This document shows positions 25,157-33,512 of a stretch of 64,000 nt of DNA, in pieces. The DNA lies in the NCBI RefSeq assembly GCF_004795255.1, contig NZ_SSBQ01000002.1:167001-231000 (forward strand), read 5' to 3'. Within the stretch, counting starts at the first letter, position 1. Every line of letters starts with the position of its first letter. The notes under the pieces are model-generated. The model made no database searches, was not told the DNA's origin, and saw only the letters and a program-made list of their open reading frames with translations. The position numbers and the translations under genes are program-made. This DNA is from Streptomyces sp. RKND-216. Lineage in GTDB: Bacteria > Actinomycetota > Actinomycetes > Streptomycetales > Streptomycetaceae.

Positions 25157-25169
25157 TGGCTCTGAGCCA
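25157..25169. promoter_or_regulatory. Inverted repeat in the tetR-type promoter (likely autoregulatory operator)
   Basis: TGGCTC and GAGCCA flank a single T, a perfect 6-1-6 dyad 20 bp before the TetR start codon. GTATAT just upstream is an AT-rich promoter-like box. A TetR-family repressor bound here would block its own transcription. Confidence 0.6.
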
Positions 25170-25189
25170 GTCAACGCAGGAGTTACAGG

Positions 25190-25858
25190 ATGTCCCCTCG
25201 GAGCGCATCGGTCAATGAAGAGTTGCGCCGACGCTCCCGGGAGCGGCTGTTGCAGGCGACCGTGGAGCTGGTGGGCGAACGCGGGTACGAGGCCACGACG
25301 CTCGGCGACATCGCCGACCGGGCCGGTTCCGCACGGGGGCTGATCTCCTACTACTTCCCCGGCAAGCGGCAACTGTTCCAGTCGGCGGTGCACCGGCTGA
25401 TGCACCTGACGCTCGACGAGGCCCTGGACAGGCCGCCCGCGCCGCAGGGCCCGGACGCCGGCCGCGAGGTGCTGGCCCGCGCGATCGACGCGGTCCTCGG
25501 GCTCGCCCGCGACCGGCCGGTGCTGATGCGGGCGCACATGGCCGGGATCCTCCAGCAGGAGGGCTTCGTCAAGTGCGACGAGCAACGCCGTCTCGCCGCG
25601 CTGCTCCGCACGGCGATGGTGCGCTACGGGTCAGAGGACCCGGACACCGACTACCCGATGCTGCGCGCCCTCCTGATGGGGGCGGTGGTGGCGGTCCTGC
25701 TGCCCGGCGCCCCGATGCCGCTGGCGCGGCTGCGCGCCGAGCTCTTCGACCGGTACGAGCTGGACTGGGGACTCGGCGTACCGCCCGCCGAGACCGCCCC
25801 CACGACCGGCGCCGGACCTCCCCCTCCGCCGCCGGCCACGCTGCCGGCGCAGGGCTGA
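25190..25858 (+). CDS. TetR family transcriptional regulator
   Basis: A 222-residue one-component repressor. The N-terminal HTH is LLQATVELVGERGYEATTLG (from ~22) followed by IADRAGSARGLISYYFPGKRQLF (~43-65), the classic TetR layout with the YYF recognition-helix end. The rest is a helical ligand/dimerisation domain, and the last ~25 residues are Pro-rich. ATG at 25190 has CAGGAG upstream. A perfect dyad at 25157-25169 overlaps its promoter. No obvious target gene is divergent; the BNR-repeat gene downstream is 177 bp away in the same direction. Confidence 0.93.
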   Translation: MSPRSASVNEELRRRSRERLLQATVELVGERGYEATTLGDIADRAGSARGLISYYFPGKRQLFQSAVHRLMHLTLDEALDRPPAPQGPDAGREVLARAIDAVLGLARDRPVLMRAHMAGILQQEGFVKCDEQRRLAALLRTAMVRYGSEDPDTDYPMLRALLMGAVVAVLLPGAPMPLARLRAELFDRYELDWGLGVPPAETAPTTGAGPPPPPPATLPAQG

Positions 25859-26035
25859 TGTGCGGGCAGCCGGGGACGGCGGCGTGTGCGAGCGGGCCGT
25901 TGTCAGTGCGCTGGGGCAGACTGCTTCCCGTACGCGCCCGGCGTGCCTTCGTCCGGGACGGGCACGGCGCGGCGCGGGCCCGACCGTCCCCGCGCACCAG
26001 GCGCGGGGCGACATCCCACAAGGCGGTGGCCAGGC

Positions 26036-27145
26036 ATGACGGAAGTACTGCTCGCGGTAGGTACCCGCAAGGGCCTGTTCCTGGCCCGCCGGGACGCCGG
26101 ACGACGCGCCCAGGACGGCTGGGAGTTCGACGGGCCGCACTTCAACGCGCAGGCCGTCTACTCGGTCGCGATCGACACCCGCCCCGGCGGCGCGCCCCGG
26201 CTGCTGGTGGGCGGGGACAGCGCGCACTGGGGCCCGTCGGTCTTCCGCTCCGACGACCTCGGGGCCTCCTGGCAGGAGCCCGAGCGGCCCGCCGTCCGCT
26301 TCCCGGAGGACACCGGCACGTCGCTGGAGCGGGTCTGGCAGCTCCAACCCGGCGGTCTCGACGAGCCGGAGGTGGTCTACGCGGGCACCGAGCCGGGCGC
26401 GCTGTTCCGCTCCGAGGACGGCGGCAGCAGCTTCGCGCTGGTCCGCGCGCTGTGGGACCACCCCACCCGGAAGGACTGGGTGCCGGGCGGTGGCGGGCTC
26501 GGCCTGCACACCGTCCTCGTCGACCCGCGCGACTCCCGCCGCGTCACGGTCGCCGTCTCCACCGGAGGCGCCTACCGCACCACGGACGGCGGGCAGAGCT
26601 GGGAGCCGTGCAACCGGGGCGTGCAGGCGACGTTCCTGCCCGAGTCGCAGCGCTTCCCGGAGTACGGCCAGTGCGTGCACAAGGTCGCGCGCGACGCGGA
26701 GCACCCGGACCGGCTCTACCTCCAGAACCACTGGGGCGTCTACCGCAGCGAGGACGGCGGCGGCGCCTGGACGTCGATCGGCGACTCGCTGCCCTCCGAC
26801 TTCGGCTTCCCCGTCGTGGCGCACCCGCGCCGCGGGGGCACGGCGTACGTCTTCCCGCTCAACGCCGACTCCGACCGGGTGCCCGCCGACCGGCACTGCC
26901 GCGTGCACCGCACCCGGGACGCGGGGGCGACGTGGGAGGCGCCGGGGGCCGGTCTTCCGGAGCAGGCGCACTACGGGCCGGTGCTGCGCGACGCGATGTG
27001 CGCCGACGACGCCGACCCGGCGGGCGTCTACTTCGGCAACCGCAACGGCGAGGTGTACGGCAGCGCGGACGAGGGTGACAGCTGGCGCCGCCTCGCCCGC
27101 CATCTGCCGGACGTGCTCTGCATCCGGGCCGCGGTGATCGGCTGA
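26036..27145 (+). CDS. BNR/sialidase-like beta-propeller protein
   Basis: A 369-residue beta-propeller with BNR (Asp-box) repeats of the SxDxGxTW type: SDDLGASW (~76), SEDGGSSF (~122), TTDGGQSW (~181), SEDGGGAW (~238), TRDAGATW (~298) and SADEGDSW (~340). Six repeats are visible. These occur in sialidases and in non-enzymatic sortilin/photosystem-stability-like proteins; I see no sialidase Arg triad, so the enzymatic label is not justified. No signal peptide is present, so it appears cytoplasmic. The ATG at 26036 begins the conserved region. Function unknown. Confidence 0.85.
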   Translation: MTEVLLAVGTRKGLFLARRDAGRRAQDGWEFDGPHFNAQAVYSVAIDTRPGGAPRLLVGGDSAHWGPSVFRSDDLGASWQEPERPAVRFPEDTGTSLERVWQLQPGGLDEPEVVYAGTEPGALFRSEDGGSSFALVRALWDHPTRKDWVPGGGGLGLHTVLVDPRDSRRVTVAVSTGGAYRTTDGGQSWEPCNRGVQATFLPESQRFPEYGQCVHKVARDAEHPDRLYLQNHWGVYRSEDGGGAWTSIGDSLPSDFGFPVVAHPRRGGTAYVFPLNADSDRVPADRHCRVHRTRDAGATWEAPGAGLPEQAHYGPVLRDAMCADDADPAGVYFGNRNGEVYGSADEGDSWRRLARHLPDVLCIRAAVIG

Positions 27146-27212
27146 CGCCTCAACCCCTGCCGGAGCCACGGGAGTCAGGAGGTGGTGCGGCCAGTCGGTA
27201 GAGTGACCGCTC

Positions 27213-27890
27213 GTGGCTGCACGACCGTTGAACGAGATCGTCGAACAAGGCTGGGCCAAGGCGCTGGAGCCGGTGACCGAACGGGTCGCCGCCATGGGCG
27301 ACTTCCTGCGGGCGGAGATCGCCGCGGGGAGAACCTACCTCCCGTCCGGAGCGAACGTGCTGCGCGCCTTCCAGCAGCCGTTCGACGAGGTGCGCGTCCT
27401 CGTCGTCGGCCAGGACCCGTACCCCACGCCGGGGCATGCGGTGGGCCTCAGCTTCTCCGTCGCACCCGAGGTGCGTCCGCTGCCGGGCAGCCTGGAGAAC
27501 ATCTTCCGCGAGATGGGCGACGACCTCGGAGTGCCGCGCCCGTCGAACGGTGACCTGACTCCCTGGACCCGGCAGGGCGTGCTACTCCTCAACAGGGCGC
27601 TCACCACGGCCCCGCGCCGGCCCGCCGCACACCGCGGCAAGGGCTGGGAGGAGGTCACCGAGCAGGCCATCCGCGCCCTGGCGGAACGCGGCACTCCGCT
27701 GGTGGCGGTGCTCTGGGGGCGGGACGCGCGCACCCTGCGGCCGCTGCTGACGGGCGTGCCCACGGTCGAGTCCGCGCACCCCTCGCCCATGTCCGCCGAT
27801 CGCGGCTTCTTCGGCTCCCGCCCCTTCAGCCGCGTCAACGACCTGCTGGCGCAGCAGGGCGCGCAGCCCGTCGACTGGCGCCTGCCGTGA
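27213..27890 (+). CDS. ung: Uracil-DNA glycosylase
   Basis: A 225-residue family 1 uracil-DNA glycosylase, which removes uracil from DNA to start base excision repair. The catalytic water-activating loop is [14 protein letters not shown] (~69-82); most bacteria have GQDPYH, and the Pro variant occurs in actinobacterial proteins. The second motif is HPSPMS (~189) with the catalytic His. LLLNRALT (~127) binds uracil. The start is GTG at 27213, with TAGAGT ending 9 nt upstream and no clear ribosome site. The stop overlaps the next gene by 4 nt. Confidence 0.93.
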   Translation: MAARPLNEIVEQGWAKALEPVTERVAAMGDFLRAEIAAGRTYLPSGANVLRAFQQPFDEVRVLVVGQDPYPTPGHAVGLSFSVAPEVRPLPGSLENIFREMGDDLGVPRPSNGDLTPWTRQGVLLLNRALTTAPRRPAAHRGKGWEEVTEQAIRALAERGTPLVAVLWGRDARTLRPLLTGVPTVESAHPSPMSADRGFFGSRPFSRVNDLLAQQGAQPVDWRLP

Positions 27891-28948
27891 CCGCGAGCGG
27901 CGCCGGCTGGGTGCTGGGCGTCGACTCCGGCGGCTCGGGGCTGCGCGTCGCCCTGGCGCCCGCCGCCGGGGTCACCTCTGTCGCCGGCGGGCTCGCGGAC
28001 GCCGTGCGCGAGGAGTGCCGCGAGCCGGTGCGTACCGGCCCCGAGGGCATCGACGCGCGGCACCTCGCCGCGCAGGTGGTGCCGGCCGCCCGGGCCCTGC
28101 TCGACCGTGTCGGCGGGCAGGACGGAGGGTTGACCGCGGTGTGCGTCGGCGCGGCCGGCATGGCCACTCTGGGGGCGGAGCTGCGCGCCCTGCTGCCGGA
28201 GGAGTTCGCCCGCACTCTCGGCGCGCGGAGCCTGCTCCTCGCCGCCGACGCCGTCACCGCGTACGCGGGCGCGCTGGGTGTCGCATCCGGCGCGGTCGTC
28301 GCGGCCGGCACCGGGATGATCGCCCTGGGCACGGACCTGCGCACCTGGCGGCGAGCCGACGGCTGGGGGCATCTGCTGGGTGACTGCGGCGGCGGCGCCT
28401 GGATCGGCCGCGCGGGCCTGGACGCCGCGCTGCGCGCCCACGACGGCCGGGAAGGCGGCTCCCCGGCGCTGCTGCGGCGCGCGGAGGAGACGTTCGGCCC
28501 CGCCGCCGGACTGCCCGGCCTGCTCTACCCCCGCAGCGACCGGCCCGCGCTGCTCGCCTCCTTCGCGCCGCAGGTCGCGGCCGCCGCCGACCCGGCCGGC
28601 GGGGACGGGGACGCGACAGCCCGCACCGTGCTGGCCGACGCGGCACGGGAGATCGCCCGGTCCGCGGCCGCGGCGTGCCCCGGACCGGACGGCCCGTCGC
28701 CCTCCGGCCAGGGCGCGGAGGCACCACAGGTGGCCCTGACCGGCGGGCTGTTCCGGATGGGCGAGGTGCTGCTGGAGCCGCTGCGCCGGGAGCTTGCCGT
28801 ACGGCTGCCGCACGGCCGCACGGTCCCGGCCGCCGGCGACCCGCTGGACGGAGCCCTGCTGCTCGCCGCGCGGCGCGCGGCGGGCACCCCGGGCCTGCCG
28901 GAGGACGAGCGGCTGCTCACCGTGCACACGCCGCTCAGCGGGGCTTGA
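27887..28948 (+). CDS. BadF/BadG/BcrA/BcrD-type ATPase, probable N-acetylglucosamine kinase
   Basis: A 353-residue ASKHA-fold kinase. The phosphate-1 motif is [13 protein letters not shown] (~10-22), phosphate-2 is GTGMIALG (~141) with [15 protein letters not shown] (~158) typical of GlcNAc kinases, and the adenosine motif [18 protein letters not shown] begins near 284. Cytoplasmic. GTG at 27887 overlaps the uracil-DNA glycosylase stop (GTGA), so translation is coupled to a DNA-repair gene, which is odd. Likely role is recycling of amino sugars from cell wall or chitin; substrate not certain. Confidence 0.88.
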   Translation: MTASGAGWVLGVDSGGSGLRVALAPAAGVTSVAGGLADAVREECREPVRTGPEGIDARHLAAQVVPAARALLDRVGGQDGGLTAVCVGAAGMATLGAELRALLPEEFARTLGARSLLLAADAVTAYAGALGVASGAVVAAGTGMIALGTDLRTWRRADGWGHLLGDCGGGAWIGRAGLDAALRAHDGREGGSPALLRRAEETFGPAAGLPGLLYPRSDRPALLASFAPQVAAAADPAGGDGDATARTVLADAAREIARSAAAACPGPDGPSPSGQGAEAPQVALTGGLFRMGEVLLEPLRRELAVRLPHGRTVPAAGDPLDGALLLAARRAAGTPGLPEDERLLTVHTPLSGA

Positions 28949-29056
28949 CGGGATCGCACAGTCGTACCCGCGCGACGCGCGGTGCGAAGAGGACATTCGT
29001 CACCGTTCACCCCCGCTCGAACAGCAGGGTCCTTCAAGGCATTAACATGCGGGCGC

Positions 29057-30013
29057 ATGAGCTCCCCCACAGGGCCGGACAACGGCCTGCCCGTACGAAT
29101 GCCGCGTCCCCGCCAGTCCGGTCGGCACCGCCGGCCGGAGCCCGTGGTCGCCCCGGAGAACGCGCCGGCGCTGGTGCTGGCCGTGCCCGGGGAGCCGACC
29201 TCTGCGACGCGTGGCCTCGCCGAGGAGATCGTGAGCATCGCCCGCTCCGAGCTGCCCGGCCTGGACGCGCGGATCGGATACGTGGAGGGCGGCGGCGAGG
29301 AGTTCCCCGGCCTGACCGAGGTGCTGGCCCGTGCCGCGGGCGACCGTGCGGCCGCGCCGTCGCCCGCCCTGGCGCACGAGGCCGGCGCGGAGGCCCCCGC
29401 GGGTGCCGCACCTGGTGACGCGCAGGTCTCCGACGCGCTCCCAGCCGTCGTGGTGCCGCTGCTGGCGGGTCCGGACGCCGCCCACATGCGGCAGATACGG
29501 CAGGCGGTGCTGAACAGCGGTTCCGGCGCGGAGCTCACCGACGTGCTGGGCCCCCACCCGCTGCTGGCCGAGGCCGTGCACGTGAAGCTCTCCGAGGCGG
29601 GGCTCGCCCGCGCGGACCGTGCCCGGCTGTTCACGGTGGCCACGGCGGCGGACGGCATCATCATCGCCAGCCTCGGCGGCGAGGAGGCCGTCCAGGCCGC
29701 AGGCATCACCGGCATGCTGCTGGCCGCCCGCCTGGCGGTTCCGGTGCTGGCCGCCGGGCTGGACGAGGAGGGCGCGATCGCGCGTGCCGCGCAGCAGCTG
29801 CGCGACTCGGGCTCCCAGCACCTCGCCGTCGCGCCGTGCCTGATCGGCCCGGAGATCCCGGCCGGGCTGCTCCAGGCCGCCACGGACGAGGCCGGCTGCG
29901 CCGCCGCAGAGCCCCTGGGGCCGTACCCGGCCCTCGGAAAGCTGGTCGCCGCGACGTACGGCGCGAAGCTCGGGCTTCCGCAGCAGCCGGCACCGGGCAT
30001 GCCCGTCCGCTGA
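29057..30013 (+). CDS. CbiX-like protein (sirohydrochlorin chelatase fold, active-site His apparently lost)
   Basis: A 318-residue protein with two CbiX-like modules. Homology is clear in PAVVVPLLAGPDAAHMRQI (~130-150) and LGPHPLLAEAVHVKLSEAG (~165-183). In chelatases the first strand ends in AHGSR; here the matching position reads LVLAVPGEPTSATRG (~43-57), so the metal-inserting His is replaced. The basic, Pro-rich first 35 residues have no membrane segment. ATG at 29057 lies 9 nt after TAACAT with no ribosome site. It may be a binding or regulatory relative rather than a chelatase. Confidence 0.75.
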   Translation: MSSPTGPDNGLPVRMPRPRQSGRHRRPEPVVAPENAPALVLAVPGEPTSATRGLAEEIVSIARSELPGLDARIGYVEGGGEEFPGLTEVLARAAGDRAAAPSPALAHEAGAEAPAGAAPGDAQVSDALPAVVVPLLAGPDAAHMRQIRQAVLNSGSGAELTDVLGPHPLLAEAVHVKLSEAGLARADRARLFTVATAADGIIIASLGGEEAVQAAGITGMLLAARLAVPVLAAGLDEEGAIARAAQQLRDSGSQHLAVAPCLIGPEIPAGLLQAATDEAGCAAAEPLGPYPALGKLVAATYGAKLGLPQQPAPGMPVR

Positions 30014-30497
30014 CCGGTCTCCGGCCGGCCCACGCCGACGACCTCACCCGCCCGGAAGAGACTCAGCGGTGCGGCACCGCACGGCGGCGACGGGCGCGCC
30101 CCGGTCGCATGCGGCGGCTCCGATGACGAAAGGGAAGCTCCGTTCCGGGCTCGGCTCTTCCCGGGCTCTCCCAGCCGCTCGTTCCTCGAGACGGAAACCT
30201 CGGCGTGCTGTGGTGCCCGGCCGGGACCGCGCGAACCGCACACCCCTCGTCGGGGCACGGGTGGCAGCCGGCCTGGGGCGGGCCGTCACGGTGTCGCGGA
30301 CACCGTGACGCGCCCCGCTCGGCCAGGGGCGGAGGCGGGAGGACCTCGGCTTCCCGTGGACGGGGAGCGCCGGCCGGGACCCGGGCAAGCCCCGGTTGGA
30401 TCGAGGTGCGCGCGTCGAAGACCAGACCTCAGTCGGCCCGGCGGGCGCCCTTCGGCGCGACCTCGCCGGGTCGCGGCGGCGGGCCGTCGCGGGTGGG
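30014..30497. other. 484-bp convergent intergenic region, no credible gene
   Basis: Lies between the CbiX-like gene and the convergent lactonase gene. A 61-codon frame from the ATG at 30124 has no ribosome binding site and an Arg-rich composition typical of GC-rich noise, so I do not call it. The only structure is the hairpin at 30284-30310. Confidence 0.6.
30284..30310. terminator. 12-bp hairpin between convergent genes
   Basis: CGTCACGGTGTC (30284-30295) and GACACCGTGACG (30299-30310) pair perfectly around a 3-nt GCG loop. It is 187 bp past the lactonase stop and 270 bp past the CbiX-like stop, so it could serve either strand, or be an operator-like dyad. Confidence 0.5.
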
Positions 30498-31577
30498 TCA
30501 GGGCGCGAAGGCGATGCAGGAGGCGGCAGGGACGGCGAGGGAGCCCGCGGGGCGGGGCATGCCCGTCGGGGCGTCGATGTCGAACCAGGTGATGTCTCCG
30601 GAACGTTCGTTGGCGGCGTAGAGCCACTGCCCGGAGGGATGGAGGGCGAGGTCGCGGGGCCAGTGGCCGCCGCACGGCATCGTCGCGACCAGCTCCGCCT
30701 CCTCGCCGTTCTCGTGCAGGGTGAGGACGGCGATGCTGTCGGCACCGCGTACCGCGACCCAGGCGAGGCGGCCGTCCCCGCGGAGGACGACCTCGGAGGG
30801 GTAGGCCTCTCCCCCGGTCTCGTCGGGCACCACCCGGGTCTCGCCGAGCGGCTCCAGGCGCCCCTTCTCCGCGTCCCAGGAGCACACCGTGAGCGTGGGC
30901 CGCAGTTCGCCGACGACGTACGCCCGGGTGCCGTCCGGGCCGAAGGTCAGGTGCCGGGGGCCGGTGCCCGGCCGCAGGACGACCTGGTGGAGGGGGCGCA
31001 GGTCGTCGTCCTCCAGCGCCGAGACCCAGACCGAGTCGGTGCCGAGGTCCACGGCGAGCAGGTAGCGGCCCGACGGGTCCACGACGACCTCGTGGGCGTG
31101 CGGGCCCTGCTGCCGTCCGGGGACCGGGCCGCTGCCCTCGTGGCGGTGGACCTTCGCCGGTCCGAGGGGGGTACCGTCCGCCGCCGTCCCGAGGACGCTG
31201 ACGCTGCCGGAGCCGTAGTTGGCGGTGCACAGCAGTCGTCCGGCGCGGGTGAGGTGCGTGGGGCCGGCGCCGTCCACCGGCGCGGGGGCTCCCAGCGGGG
31301 AGGGGCGGTCGGGGTCGGCCAGCGAGAGGGCGGCCACGGCCCCGTCCTTCTGCTCGCACACGCTGTGCAGCACCCCGTCGCCGACCACCAGGTAGGAGGG
31401 GTCGGGGACAGCGTCGCCGGTGTGGTGCAGCGCCCGCAGGGAGCCGTCGTCGGGGTCGACGCGGGCGGTGGTGATGCCGCGTCCGCCCTCGGAGGTGAAC
31501 GACCCCAGGTACGCCCGTCCTGCGGGGGCGTATCCGTCGCCGTGCCGCTGCGTGCCGCTGCTCTGGTCGGTGCTCAC
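30498..31577 (-). CDS. Lactonase family protein (6-phosphogluconolactonase-like beta-propeller)
   Basis: A 359-residue seven-bladed propeller of the lactonase family (YbhE type), which hydrolyses 6-phosphogluconolactone or related lactones. Family repeats include YLGSFTSEGGRGI (~22), PTHLTRAGRLLCTANYGSG (~105), PHAHEVVVDPSGRYLLAVD (~153), GPRHLTFGPDGTRAYVVGE (~203), and near the end HWPRDLALHPSGQWLYAAN. The GTG at 31577 has GGAAGG upstream; the frame is open to 31592. No signal peptide. Located alone, convergent with the CbiX-like gene. Confidence 0.92.
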   Translation of the reverse strand: MSTDQSSGTQRHGDGYAPAGRAYLGSFTSEGGRGITTARVDPDDGSLRALHHTGDAVPDPSYLVVGDGVLHSVCEQKDGAVAALSLADPDRPSPLGAPAPVDGAGPTHLTRAGRLLCTANYGSGSVSVLGTAADGTPLGPAKVHRHEGSGPVPGRQQGPHAHEVVVDPSGRYLLAVDLGTDSVWVSALEDDDLRPLHQVVLRPGTGPRHLTFGPDGTRAYVVGELRPTLTVCSWDAEKGRLEPLGETRVVPDETGGEAYPSEVVLRGDGRLAWVAVRGADSIAVLTLHENGEEAELVATMPCGGHWPRDLALHPSGQWLYAANERSGDITWFDIDAPTGMPRPAGSLAVPAASCIAFAP

Positions 31578-31694
31578 GGATCCGCCTTCCACCCTGGTGC
31601 TGCCGGGTCTGTGGTCCGGGAGCGACCGTAGCAGCCGATCATGGCCCGGGATCGGGGTCGCGGGACACAGCGCGCCGTGTCGCCCGGGAGCGTG

Positions 31695-33359
31695 TCAGGC
31701 GGCGGTGGTCAGCGGTGCGCGGGGCGGAGCGTGCACGGGGACGGCGAGCTCGACCAGCGCCGTCTCCAGCCCGTGCAGGTGGCCGAGCGCGCGGTCGGCT
31801 CCGGGGTGGCGGCACGGGGTGTGCTGCCCGGTGACCGTCTCGTCGGCGTCGGTGCACGCGTCCTGGGCGGGGCCGGTGAGCCGGTGCACGGCCTCCTCGA
31901 CGCGGCGGCAGGCGTCGGCGAGGCGCGCGTCGTGCGAGGCGTCGGGGTCGGCGGCCACCCGGGCGAGCCCGTGGGCCTGCCGGGCGCAGTCGTCGAGGAG
32001 GGCGAGGACCTCCCGGGCGCGGGCGCGGCGTGCCCGCAGCGGGCTGAGCGGGTGCACCAGGGGCGCCAGCGAGGTGCGCACCCGGTCGAGGAGCATTTCG
32101 AGCTCCGCGATGCGCCGCGCAGGGTCGGCGCTCTCGTCGCCGGCGAGCCGCAGCGCCGACTCGCGTGCGCAGGCGTGGACGCAGCGGACGGCACGCCGGA
32201 TCCATCCGTGGGTGGCGGCGTGGGTGGTGACGGGCAGCACGAACGCGACGGCGAGGCCGGCGCCGAGCGCCCCGACGGCGGTCTCGATCAGGCGGAGCTG
32301 GAGCAGTCCGGGGTGGAGCGCGCCCAGCATGCCGTACAGCAGGCCGACCAGGACGGTCACGAAGAACATCATCCAGCTGTAGGACACCGCGGCGGTGTAG
32401 AAGATCCCGAAGACGCAGACCGACAGCAGCAGCCCGGTGGCCACCGGCCCGCCGTCGACGGGCACCGCGACCCAGAGGCCCGCCACGATGCCGACGAGGG
32501 TGCCGAGCACCCGGCGGAAGCCGCGGACCAGGGTCTCACCGCGGGACGCGGTGTTGACGAAGATCCACCACGCGGCGCCGACGGCCCAGTACCAGCGCTC
32601 CTGGGAGAGCAGTTGCCCGGCGGCGAGAGCGAACGCACAGGCGGCGGCGGTCTGCACGGCGAGGCGGGTGGTCGGGCGGGCCAGTCCGCGCCCGCCGGGC
32701 GGCGCGGGCGCGGCAGGCGGCGGGGTGCGGCGCTCGTAGCACCAGAGCACGAAGCGGACCGCGCAGACCACGAGCACCGCCAGCAGCAGGGCGGCGTGCA
32801 GCCCCGGGGCTCCGGACAGGCCGGTGGTGAGGAACTGGGCGGCGAAGAACATCATGAACCCGAAGACGCCCAGTGCGTGCCCGCGCGTGCCCCAGCGGCG
32901 GACGTAGGCGCCGGCGAACGCGACGGCGAGGAAGGCGGCGTCGCGGAGGAGGGGGGCGTCCCGGAGGGCGAGCGCGAGGGTGAGGACGGGGACTCCGACG
33001 GCCGGGAGCAGCGCGACGGTGACGGCCTGACGGCGCACGGTCGGGTCGGTCACGGTGAAGAGCGCGAGGAGCGCGGCCAGGCCCGCGATGACGCAGGCCT
33101 CCAGGGAGAGACCGGCGGCCGCGGGGGCGGCGACGGCCGCGCCGATGCCGAGGACGGCGCGGGAGGCGGCACGGAGCCGCATGCGGCCGGGGTCGGGGGC
33201 CACGAGGTGGCGGTAGGGCCGGGCGGCACGTCGTCGGGCGCCCCGCGGGGAACGGTCGCCGGCCTGCTCCGCCACGGTCACGTCGTCCTTCGCCACGCCC
33301 GTCCGTGCCCTCCCTCCGGGCCCAGCTCTGACCCGCTTGTCTGCATATGGATACGACAT
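31695..33359 (-). CDS. FUSC family membrane protein
   Basis: A 554-residue membrane protein of the fusaric acid resistance/aromatic acid exporter-like family. Two blocks of hydrophobic helices (about 75-190 and 230-370) flank a short cytoplasmic loop; the second carries the WWIFVNTASRGETLVRGFRRVLGTLVG stretch in pieces around residue ~270-300 typical of FUSC. The C-terminal ~170 residues are helical and soluble. The ATG at 33359 has GAGGA upstream; a TTG at 33386 is possible. No membrane-fusion partner is adjacent, so the exported compound is unknown. Confidence 0.88.
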   Translation of the reverse strand: MSYPYADKRVRAGPGGRARTGVAKDDVTVAEQAGDRSPRGARRRAARPYRHLVAPDPGRMRLRAASRAVLGIGAAVAAPAAAGLSLEACVIAGLAALLALFTVTDPTVRRQAVTVALLPAVGVPVLTLALALRDAPLLRDAAFLAVAFAGAYVRRWGTRGHALGVFGFMMFFAAQFLTTGLSGAPGLHAALLLAVLVVCAVRFVLWCYERRTPPPAAPAPPGGRGLARPTTRLAVQTAAACAFALAAGQLLSQERWYWAVGAAWWIFVNTASRGETLVRGFRRVLGTLVGIVAGLWVAVPVDGGPVATGLLLSVCVFGIFYTAAVSYSWMMFFVTVLVGLLYGMLGALHPGLLQLRLIETAVGALGAGLAVAFVLPVTTHAATHGWIRRAVRCVHACARESALRLAGDESADPARRIAELEMLLDRVRTSLAPLVHPLSPLRARRARAREVLALLDDCARQAHGLARVAADPDASHDARLADACRRVEEAVHRLTGPAQDACTDADETVTGQHTPCRHPGADRALGHLHGLETALVELAVPVHAPPRAPLTTAA

Positions 33360-33512
33360 GAGGAAAGCATCCTCTGCCTCGGTCAACCAAATTGCGGACG
33401 GGGCCGGTGATGGACTTCACGCCGAGGCGCGCTCCGGGACGCGGGGGACGCCGGTTCGCGGCGGCGGCGCACCCGGACGGGCGTGCCACCGCCGCCCCAC
33501 GCGCTCAGGCGG

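Noticed and set aside
26036..27145. Calling the BNR-repeat protein a sialidase
   Set aside because: Asp-box repeats are present, but I cannot see the Arg triad or the catalytic Tyr/Glu of sialidases, nor a signal peptide.
30124..30309. Possible 61-codon gene in the CbiX-like/lactonase gap
   Set aside because: No ribosome binding site, Arg-rich noise-like translation, and its end runs into the hairpin at 30284-30310.
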